DNA of 7,429 bases from CAVZLD01 sp964522605 (GTDB taxonomy: Bacteria; Planctomycetota; Planctomycetia; Pirellulales; Pirellulaceae), in contig CAZFWV010000336.1 of assembly GCA_964522605.1 (NCBI GenBank), positions 1-7,429 on the forward strand, read 5' to 3'. A program made the position numbers and the translations under genes. Shown in pieces: positions 1-5,786 of this stretch. Positions within the stretch are counted from its first letter, which is position 1, and each line of letters starts with the position of its first letter. The notes under the pieces are model-generated. The model saw only the letters and a program-made list of their open reading frames with translations, did no database searches and was not told the origin of the DNA.

Positions 1-857
1 GCCCCCGTCGACGTGCCCGAAGGTGTGACGTCGGTGGAGGAAGAACTGACGTCCGTGCGCCCCGGAGCCAGTTTTCGGGCAAAGTCGGGAGAGATTTCAA
101 TGGTGACCGATTCCGTCCGTTGCATCGGCGATCCCGATGACGATTCGAACGAAGCGGCTTGAACGGAGGAATCGGCGGTCGGGTCGGTCGCGGTAATCCC
201 CGGCAGCAGCTTCCGCGATGCGTCGGACACCAACACGCCTCCTTCGCGCCCTTCGAAACGGGTGATCAGCGTAATCTGTTGCTTCGGACCTCCGACTTCG
301 TCCCAGGGTAGCCAGATGCTGTACGAATGCCCTAATTCGGTCTTGCTGTGATGCTGCGGCAATTGATCGGCGGTGAAGATGTATTTCTTCTCGGGTACCG
401 GGATCCCGTTCGGGTGCTTGTCCGAGTCGAAGGCATACACAATCAGTGTCCCCTCGACCTCAATCGGTTCTTTCGCCTCCTGATCATAGAAGTAGATGCG
501 GCCGCCAAACCCCCGCACGCCCGGTTGGGCCTGTTGATACAGAACCGTGTCGGTCCAAATCGGCATGATCCGTTCCGGTACGGCGGCTTCTTCGGCACGA
601 TCCCACGGCCAGGCATCGCGCAATTCCCATTGCGCACAACCCGAGAGTGAAAACAGGATCAGTCCCGTGAGGATTGCCTGCCACGATGGGCGGGCGGAAC
701 GACCTGGGGTTGCTCGAAAGGAAGTCTCGCAAGCGCGATTCGGGAGCGCAAGGCTGCTGCCGAACCACGATTCGCCGCGTCTGAGGCTCAGCAGGAGCCT
801 CGCTCTTCCGGTCTTCCAACGCGTGCTTGGAAGTTGAGGTTGGACAGTGGAATTCAT
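1..857 (-). CDS. Putative planctomycete lipoprotein, translationally coupled to the secretin (C-terminus beyond window)
   Basis: An open minus-strand frame starts at ATG 857-855 and stays open to the left edge (285 codons visible, no stop). Its ATG overlaps the secretin TGA (856-854) in an ATGA arrangement, and I see no Shine-Dalgarno next to it, which suggests coupled translation. I see no other ATG, GTG or TTG in frame before the signal. Residues about 60-74 (WQAILTGLILFSLSGC) form a hydrophobic stretch with a lipobox (LSGC, Cys74), followed by Ala75, so export and lipidation are inferred. About 58 Arg-rich residues precede the hydrophobic part, which is unusually long for a signal peptide. 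Residues about 95-220 form a compact beta-rich region, with GFGGRIYFYD, EGTLIVYAFD, LGHSYSIWLPWDEVGGP and ITLITRFEGREGG as striking blocks. The sequence then becomes Ser/Thr/Pro-rich. It resembles, from memory, uncharacterised planctomycete proteins found near secretin genes. A pilotin or secretin-partner role is inference from position only. Confidence 0.8.
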   Translation of the reverse strand, partial: MNSTVQPQLPSTRWKTGRARLLLSLRRGESWFGSSLALPNRACETSFRATPGRSARPSWQAILTGLILFSLSGCAQWELRDAWPWDRAEEAAVPERIMPIWTDTVLYQQAQPGVRGFGGRIYFYDQEAKEPIEVEGTLIVYAFDSDKHPNGIPVPEKKYIFTADQLPQHHSKTELGHSYSIWLPWDEVGGPKQQITLITRFEGREGGVLVSDASRKLLPGITATDPTADSSVQAASFESSSGSPMQRTESVTIEISPDFARKLAPGRTDVSSSSTDVTPSGTSTG

Positions 858-3800
858 TTTGTCGATTCTTGCTTGCGAGGCTTCCGGGGAATCAGTTCAG
901 ACAGGCGTGAGGGCCAGCGCCGTCGGTCACGCTTCACCGCATCCTCCGTCTCGTCATTCCTCGGATCGAGTGGTTGCTCCGGATCGGTCGAAACGAGGCG
1001 ATGCTTGGTGCGCGTCGCTTGGACCCTGGAGGAGCCGGCCCCCGACGGCGGTTCGAGCAACGGCAGACTGTTCTCGGGAAGGTTCGTATCGACGTTGGGA
1101 AGCGCCGGTTCAAGCTCCGCATCGGGTTCCGGCGGCGCGGCGGGGATGCCCCGTGGATTCAGGTCGGGATAAATGACCTCCGTGTCGCGGTCGTTCACGA
1201 CGCCCGGCTCGTAGGCCGCGCCGACATCGCCATGGATCTCGTAGAGGTCTGCCGCGCACCAGGACATGCGCGACATTTCAATTTCTTTCAGCCGCTGAGC
1301 GTCTTCCGGCGAGCGAATCACGTGCGGTGTCAGGATGATCAGCAACTCGGCGCGAATTTCGGTCGCGCTGTCAAAGCGAAACAAATTGCCGAGCACGGGG
1401 ACGTCCGCCAAGTACGGGACGCGGCGCGTGATCGTCTCGTCTCGCGTGGTGATCATGCCACCCAGGACAATCGTTTCGCCACTCGCGGCACTCACGGTTG
1501 CTTGAGCCGTCTGGATGTCGACCGTTGGCGCGCGAATCACGGTTCCGTCCAGCGACACGGTGATCGGGACGCCTTTCTCTTCGGGCCCCAGAGCCGACTT
1601 CTCTGCGTCGACTTCCATCACGACCGTATTGTCCGGGCTGATGCGCGGGGTGACGCCCAGGATGATCCCGACGTTCTCCAACACCACGTTATTGGTCTGC
1701 AGGCCGCCTGCGGTCAGATTCGAGGACTCAATTCGCGGGACCCGCTGCCCGACTTGAATGAAGGCGGATTGGTTGTCCAATGTGCGGATTTGCGGTCGAC
1801 TCAGGATGTCCGCCCGCCGGGATTCCTCCAACGCCCGGATTAACACGCTGATACTTTCGCTGCTGGCCGACAGGACCAGCCCGCCGAATCCCAATTCGTT
1901 GTTGATTCGACCTACGGCGAAGCTGGAGAGCCCTTGACCGCCGACCTGATTCGAATTCGCAAGCGCCTTCTCGCTGCCACTGTTCCCCAACGGTTGATTG
2001 TTGAAATTGAAGCCCGGTGTGTTGGTCGCCGCCTGGATCACGTCTTCGGTAACCGTGATGATCCCATCCGCGGTCGATTGTTGGCTGGTCACGGTGGTGG
2101 TGAGTAATTCTCCCAGCAGGCTGCGATCGAACAGCACCGAATCCTGCAGGCCGAGCTCGACGCCGAATTCGTCGATGTTGTCCATGAGGACTTCCGCGAT
2201 CACGACCTGGATCAGGACTTGGGGAGGTTGTTCGTCCAGGTCGACCACCAGTTTGCGAATCTCTTCGAAATAGCGCGGTGTCGCACTGATAATCAGCGAG
2301 TTGCCAACTGGCTCCGGCACCACGACGACTTCACGCTCGATCTGTTCGAACGGATTCTCGCTTCCGGGAGCCGCCTGCTGCACGATCCGTTCGCTCCGAA
2401 GGAACTCGTTGACGGCCGTCGCCACATCCAGAGCCGGAGCGTTTTTCAGTCGGTAGACCTCCGTCTGTCGCTCCGCCAAATCGCGTTCATCGAGCCGTAA
2501 CAGCAACGCTTCAATGATCCGTAAGTCGCCCTCCGATCCGGCCGCAATGATGCTGTTCGTTCGTGAGTCGACGGAAAAGCGAAGCGGCGCCAGAGACGTT
2601 TCTCCCTCGGCGCTCGGAAGCCGCGGTCCGATCGCTCCCGCACCAACCTGCGCCGGGATCAAAGCGCGCAAGGTCTGTATCAGGGACGAGGCGTCTCCGT
2701 TGACAATGCGAAAAACCTTGATCTGCGAGACGGCACCGGGAACGTCCAGTTGCCGGACTAATTCCTCCAACAAGGCCATGCTTTCGTCGGGGCCCGAAAT
2801 GATTAACGTGTTGTTGCGTGGATTGGCCGTGATCCGGACGTTGTTCAGCATGCCCGAACGCACGATCTCCTGCCCCCGTTCGTCAATGGTCATCAACTCG
2901 AGAATCGCGGAAGGGGCACCGGTCGTGGCATCGGCGGTGATCGCCTGCTGCAGTGTCTGAGCGATGTCGGCGGCGAGCGCATTGCGGATCGTGATCACTT
3001 TCGCCTTCGTTACCGCCTCACTTCCCGCCGTGTCGAGGGATTCAACTAGCCTTTTGACTTCCGCCATGTCCCGCGGCGCGGCGTAGACAATCACGGAATT
3101 CGTCCGCATGTCAGCCAACGCCTGCACTTGCGGTCCCAGGCCTTCCCGGCCCGTGAAGAACTGCGAGATCGAAAAGGCGGTCATCGCCGCTGAAGCGTGC
3201 TTCAGACGAAAGATTTCGAATTGCGTCTCCGGTGCGACCGCCTTGTCCAGCTTGCTGATCAACTCAATCATCGACTCAATTGCGTCGCCCCAGCCGATTA
3301 ACAGCAACGCGTTCGGCTTGACCAGTGGAGTCACGCTGACACGACCTTGTCGTCGTCCCGTCAGATCCTCGCTGACTTCCTGTACGATTTCCGCAACCGA
3401 CTCGCTGCGCGCATGTCGCAGTTGATAGATCCGAATCTGGGGCTGGGTTTCCTGACTGAGGCGTTCCAGTTCCTGGATGATTTCCGTCAGCTTCTGCACG
3501 TCCCGGTCCCGTCCGCGAAGAATGATCACGTCCAAGTCCGGCAAGGTTTGCACTTCGACATCGACGTCCAGGTCGCTCGCCGGAGTCATCTCGGCCGCTT
3601 CGATTCCCGCCGGTCCCGCCGCGGCAGGGTCCTGCGAGGCTTCGCCCAACGCTGGTTCTTCCCCCTGTACGATGAAATTGACCAGCTCCAACGGGCGCCG
3701 GGCCGACGGCAGGGCTCGGGAAGAATCATCCGGGTTTGGACCCGGGGTGCGAAACGCATCGATCGCCTGTCTGAGTTTCGCGGGATCCGATCGCTCAATC

Positions 3801-4510
3801 GAAACGACTGCCGTTCGGCGTCCGGCGCCAGCCGTGCTTGTTTCGATCGCGCGGAAGAGCAAGGTTAATTGCTGGATCACCGGCTCGGTGGCAGTTACCA
3901 GCACGCCACCGCGACGCACGTCAAATACTAACTCTGCGACGGGACCGGCGCCAGATTCCAGCACGAATGTCGGTTGGCTATCCGGCGCGAAGCGGCGCAG
4001 TCGGCCGCCGAGGATCGCATTCAAACGCTGCTGCAGTTGCGCGACATCGCCCCGCACAAGAAGGAAACGGGTCGTCGCTTGCGGATCCACCGTGCTGCCC
4101 GTCGTTGGTGCCGGCGCTGCCGCCGGTCGAAACCGCAAATCCGAATTCGCATCGTTCCACGGTCGGGGAATAGGATCAGGCGTCGGCGGAGCCGGCTCCG
4201 CCGACGTTAGTTGCTCTCGAATCGCTGCGTGAACCTCCGGCGGCGCAACAACTAACAGTTGCGACGTCGTGGGGTCCGAGGTGACGCGGAAACCCTCGAC
4301 CGCTTCGAAGAATTTTCGCAGTCGCGCGATCATCTCCGGCTGCTCGACCACGGGACATGCGTACCCTCGGACCTGCAAAGTCTCCGCTGTAGCTGCCGGC
4401 GCCTCAGCTTGCGCATGAATTGCCCGGGAACTGATCACCACCAGCCCCGCCGCGATCAGCAGACTTCCGCTCCGCTTCCACGCTCGACGCGTTCCCAAAA
4501 CACGAACCAT
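854..4510 (-). CDS. gspD: Type II secretion / type IV pilus family secretin (GspD-like), repeat-expanded, 1218 aa
   Basis: This is an outer-membrane channel subunit that oligomerises into the exit pore of a type II secretion or pilus-like machine. The ATG at 4510-4508 has an in-frame TAA 24 nt upstream, which fixes the start; a weak AGGGG lies about 12 nt before it. Residues 1-34 are a signal peptide (basic n-region, LLIAAGLVVISS core, probable cleavage after IHAQA). Residues about 44-760 hold about eight N-domain-like units, at about 44-101, 147-223, 232-350, 357-424, 430-494, 502-590, 596-675 and 682-760. Many carry the typical pattern of a strand, a helix, then an NS/NT-I-I strand and a closing LD (for example RTNSVIVYAAP, RNNTLIISGP, RTNSIIAAGS, GNSLIISATP). 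The secretin core is about 764-1067, with VLIQVVIAEVLMD, SRPQIRTLDNQSAFIQVGQRVP, GETIVLGGMI, VPYLADVPVLGNLFR and ELLIILTPHVI. Residues 826-862 are an Asn/Gly-rich insert inside the core. A 150-residue tail follows, Pro/acid-rich and ending in a basic stretch. Usual GspD proteins are about 650 residues with four N domains. Confidence 0.95.
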   Translation of the reverse strand: MVRVLGTRRAWKRSGSLLIAAGLVVISSRAIHAQAEAPAATAETLQVRGYACPVVEQPEMIARLRKFFEAVEGFRVTSDPTTSQLLVVAPPEVHAAIREQLTSAEPAPPTPDPIPRPWNDANSDLRFRPAAAPAPTTGSTVDPQATTRFLLVRGDVAQLQQRLNAILGGRLRRFAPDSQPTFVLESGAGPVAELVFDVRRGGVLVTATEPVIQQLTLLFRAIETSTAGAGRRTAVVSIERSDPAKLRQAIDAFRTPGPNPDDSSRALPSARRPLELVNFIVQGEEPALGEASQDPAAAGPAGIEAAEMTPASDLDVDVEVQTLPDLDVIILRGRDRDVQKLTEIIQELERLSQETQPQIRIYQLRHARSESVAEIVQEVSEDLTGRRQGRVSVTPLVKPNALLLIGWGDAIESMIELISKLDKAVAPETQFEIFRLKHASAAMTAFSISQFFTGREGLGPQVQALADMRTNSVIVYAAPRDMAEVKRLVESLDTAGSEAVTKAKVITIRNALAADIAQTLQQAITADATTGAPSAILELMTIDERGQEIVRSGMLNNVRITANPRNNTLIISGPDESMALLEELVRQLDVPGAVSQIKVFRIVNGDASSLIQTLRALIPAQVGAGAIGPRLPSAEGETSLAPLRFSVDSRTNSIIAAGSEGDLRIIEALLLRLDERDLAERQTEVYRLKNAPALDVATAVNEFLRSERIVQQAAPGSENPFEQIEREVVVVPEPVGNSLIISATPRYFEEIRKLVVDLDEQPPQVLIQVVIAEVLMDNIDEFGVELGLQDSVLFDRSLLGELLTTTVTSQQSTADGIITVTEDVIQAATNTPGFNFNNQPLGNSGSEKALANSNQVGGQGLSSFAVGRINNELGFGGLVLSASSESISVLIRALEESRRADILSRPQIRTLDNQSAFIQVGQRVPRIESSNLTAGGLQTNNVVLENVGIILGVTPRISPDNTVVMEVDAEKSALGPEEKGVPITVSLDGTVIRAPTVDIQTAQATVSAASGETIVLGGMITTRDETITRRVPYLADVPVLGNLFRFDSATEIRAELLIILTPHVIRSPEDAQRLKEIEMSRMSWCAADLYEIHGDVGAAYEPGVVNDRDTEVIYPDLNPRGIPAAPPEPDAELEPALPNVDTNLPENSLPLLEPPSGAGSSRVQATRTKHRLVSTDPEQPLDPRNDETEDAVKRDRRRWPSRLSELIPRKPRKQESTK

Positions 4511-4564
4511 GCTGAATCGAGACCCCTGTTAAAATGGGTAGTTGATCCAGGGAAAAGCGGCGGA

Positions 4565-4593
4565 ATCCTAAGGGATCCCCGCCAGGGCGTCAA
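4565..4593 (-). promoter_or_regulatory. Probable sigma70-type promoter for the secretin-lipoprotein pair
   Basis: On the minus strand TTGACG (4593-4588, 5 of 6 to the consensus -35) is separated by exactly 17 nt from TAGGAT (4570-4565, 4 of 6 to the consensus -10, keeping the TA and AT ends). Initiation would fall near 4558, giving a leader of about 48 nt before the ATG at 4510. Its position just upstream of the secretin, downstream of the two large hairpins, fits an internal promoter. The match is by eye only; promoter activity is inferred. Confidence 0.55.
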
Positions 4594-4641
4594 GCTCGGC
4601 GGAAGGAAAAGCAAGGGCAAGGACAGGGCCGTCAGCTGGGG

Positions 4642-4739
4642 GGAAGAAGAGCAACCACGGATGAGACGGAAGTCGCGGATCTCCACGGATTGGTCCGTGT
4701 CGATCCGTACCCTCCGTCCAATCCGTGGTTGCTTCTTCC
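4642..4739. repeat. 98-nt hairpin made of four paired CGGAT-like units (REP-like palindrome)
   Basis: The arms are 4652-4689 and 4694-4731 with a 4-nt loop (TTGG, 4690-4693). Of 38 opposed positions, 30 are Watson-Crick pairs and one is G:T. Four CGGA(T) units in the left arm (near 4658, 4667, 4676 and 4686) each face a perfectly complementary (A)TCCG unit in the right arm, and mismatches fall only in the spacers. An outer 8-bp stem (4642-4649 with 4732-4739) continues after a 2-nt bulge at 4650-4651. The repeated accacggat / atccgtggt words resemble intergenic palindromes I recall from planctomycete, verrucomicrobial and other genomes. That recollection is unverified. Confidence 0.85.
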
Positions 4740-4753
4740 TCTCTGGATACCAG

Positions 4754-4888
4754 GGAACGGCTCAGAAACAACTTCCTCGTTTCACCGCGCGGGCGTCGCC
4801 CCGCGGGTAGGGAAGGATCTTCCGCGGCCCGCTGGGCACGCGGTTAAACGAGAGCACCGAGATGCCGAAGTTATTTCTGAGTTATTCC
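4754..4888. repeat. 135-nt branched foldback element next to the PilO-like stop codon
   Basis: The outer arm 4761-4775 is complementary to 4867-4881 at 14 of 15 positions, and the pairing extends to GGAA 4754-4757 with TTCC 4885-4888. A second arm 4776-4789 pairs with 4839-4852 at 13 of 14. A 14-nt bulge (4853-4866) sits on one side only. Inside are three tiny perfect hairpins, each with a 3-nt loop: GGGC/GCCC (4791-4801), GGAAG/CTTCC (4811-4823) and GCCC/GGGC (4827-4837). Alternatively, CCGCGG 4801-4806 can pair with CCGCGG 4822-4827. The element begins at the last base of the upstream gene's stop codon. It could be a 3' UTR RNA structure, a terminator or attenuator without a U-tract, or a decayed foldback transposable element. 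Confidence 0.8.
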
Positions 4889-5769
4889 TAGGGGCTCTTC
4901 GCCATGGCCTCGGCGAGGCTTTCGCCGATCGACAGCACGCTGGATTGGCCATCCAGGTCGACCGTCACCTGCTGCGCATCGATTTGTTTGATTCGGAGCT
5001 CGATTCCCTGCAGCGATAGCACTTGATCGGTCGTCAGAATATGCGTTTGATTCTGCGAGCGGTCGCTGAACCAGGCTTGGGGCTGCCCTTGTGCGTTGAA
5101 GGTGATTGCGGTCAATAAGAGGTTCGACGAGACGGGATCGCCGCCGGCGAACAGATTGCGGCGCGGAATGATGCGATAGTCTTCCGGGGAAATGACCGGG
5201 GTGTCAGCGGTTTCCAGCGTGGCGAGCCGATCTTCGTGGGTGGCGTTAGGCAGCACGAGGGTCTCGACGACCAGGGTCGTATCGACGGCACCGCTGGCGT
5301 TTGGGTTGAGCGACATCGAGCGGATCTTGTGCAAGTATCCGGAACGATAGAAGGCGATGAGGAAATCGCTGACCTGTTGGAGCGATCCGTTTGTGCGCAC
5401 GGTGAAATCGATGCGCGAGTACAGGTTGCCCTGGCGTTGCGGCGGGCTGGAATCGACGCTCGTTCGCTGCAGTCCGACCTTTTCGATGATTTCCAGGAGC
5501 CAGCTCCGGTAGCAGGATACGGCGAGTTCCAGGTCGCTGGGTAGACTCCGCTGCCGCAGATCTTCCAGTTGATCGATCTTGTTCCGTTCCTGCCGAACAT
5601 TCAGCTTGGCTTGGTGCAGTCGCTTGGTCAGCGTTTGGCTGGCGTTTTCCGCATTCTGCAGCGGTTGCGCGTACAGGCGACGATAGGCGAAATCGGCGAG
5701 GTAAGCGATCAGCATCGCGGTCACCAGGCCAATCAAGATTTTTTGTCGTCGGGGCATTGTCGGTGGCAT
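4888..5769 (-). CDS. PilO/GspM-like inner-membrane platform protein with a GspC/PilP-like C-terminal part
   Basis: This 293-residue protein probably sits in the inner membrane and links the PilM/GspL-like partner to the secretin through the periplasm. Visible parts are a short basic cytoplasmic start (MPPTMPRRQK) and one membrane segment at about 10-27 (KILIGLVTAMLIAYLADF). A coiled-coil-like stretch rich in Gln, Lys, Arg and Leu follows at about 36-75, then a PilO/GspM-like alpha/beta region at about 85-172 (LLEIIEKVGL, YSRIDFTVRTNGSLQQVSDFLIAFYRSGYLHKIRSMSL, TTLVVETLVLP). RRNLFAGG at 203-210 recalls the R-x-P/L-F motif that opens GspC/PilP periplasmic domains. A small beta region at about 215-286 includes VLSLQGIELRIKQIDAQQVTVDLDGQSSVLSIGESL. 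Met5 (ATG 5757-5755) is an alternative start; neither has a clear Shine-Dalgarno. It begins 17 nt after the upstream stop, so the two are almost surely co-transcribed. The PilO assignment is structural reasoning, not a close match. Confidence 0.78.
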   Translation of the reverse strand: MPPTMPRRQKILIGLVTAMLIAYLADFAYRRLYAQPLQNAENASQTLTKRLHQAKLNVRQERNKIDQLEDLRQRSLPSDLELAVSCYRSWLLEIIEKVGLQRTSVDSSPPQRQGNLYSRIDFTVRTNGSLQQVSDFLIAFYRSGYLHKIRSMSLNPNASGAVDTTLVVETLVLPNATHEDRLATLETADTPVISPEDYRIIPRRNLFAGGDPVSSNLLLTAITFNAQGQPQAWFSDRSQNQTHILTTDQVLSLQGIELRIKQIDAQQVTVDLDGQSSVLSIGESLAEAMAKSP

Positions 5770-5786
5770 CGTCGGGGAATGGGCGA

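Larger units (their letters stand above)
4511..4887. other. 377-nt structured intergenic region between the PilO-like gene and the secretin gene
   Basis: I find no convincing coding sequence here. Short open frames on both strands have no supported start and run through inverted repeats. In minus-strand order the region holds a branched foldback (4754-4888), a CGGAT-unit hairpin (4642-4739), a sigma70-like promoter (4565-4593) and the secretin leader of about 50 nt. Both neighbouring genes point the same way, so this gap separates the assembly-platform genes from the channel gene. Confidence 0.85.

Noticed and set aside
484..819. Minus-strand frame of 111 codons in the lipoprotein region
   Set aside because: The neighbouring frame, open from 857 to the left edge, contains a lipobox and regular beta-rich sequence; this one is Arg/Pro-rich shadow.
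974..1843. Plus-strand open frame of 289 codons
   Set aside because: It lies entirely antisense to the secretin core, whose motifs are unmistakable. The composition (Arg, Asp and His-rich, no family pattern) is that of a shadow frame.
4456..4810. Several small open frames in the intergenic region on both strands
   Set aside because: They cross the two inverted-repeat structures and the promoter, have no ribosome binding site and encode low-complexity sequence produced by the repeat arms.
4642..4888. The paired structures as a CRISPR array or classical rho-independent terminator
   Set aside because: There are no direct repeats with unique spacers, and no T-run follows either hairpin on either strand.
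4754..4888. Cloverleaf-like shape taken as a tRNA gene
   Set aside because: The loops are only 3 nt, there is no anticodon loop or T-loop sequence (GTTCRA), and the arm lengths do not fit a tRNA.
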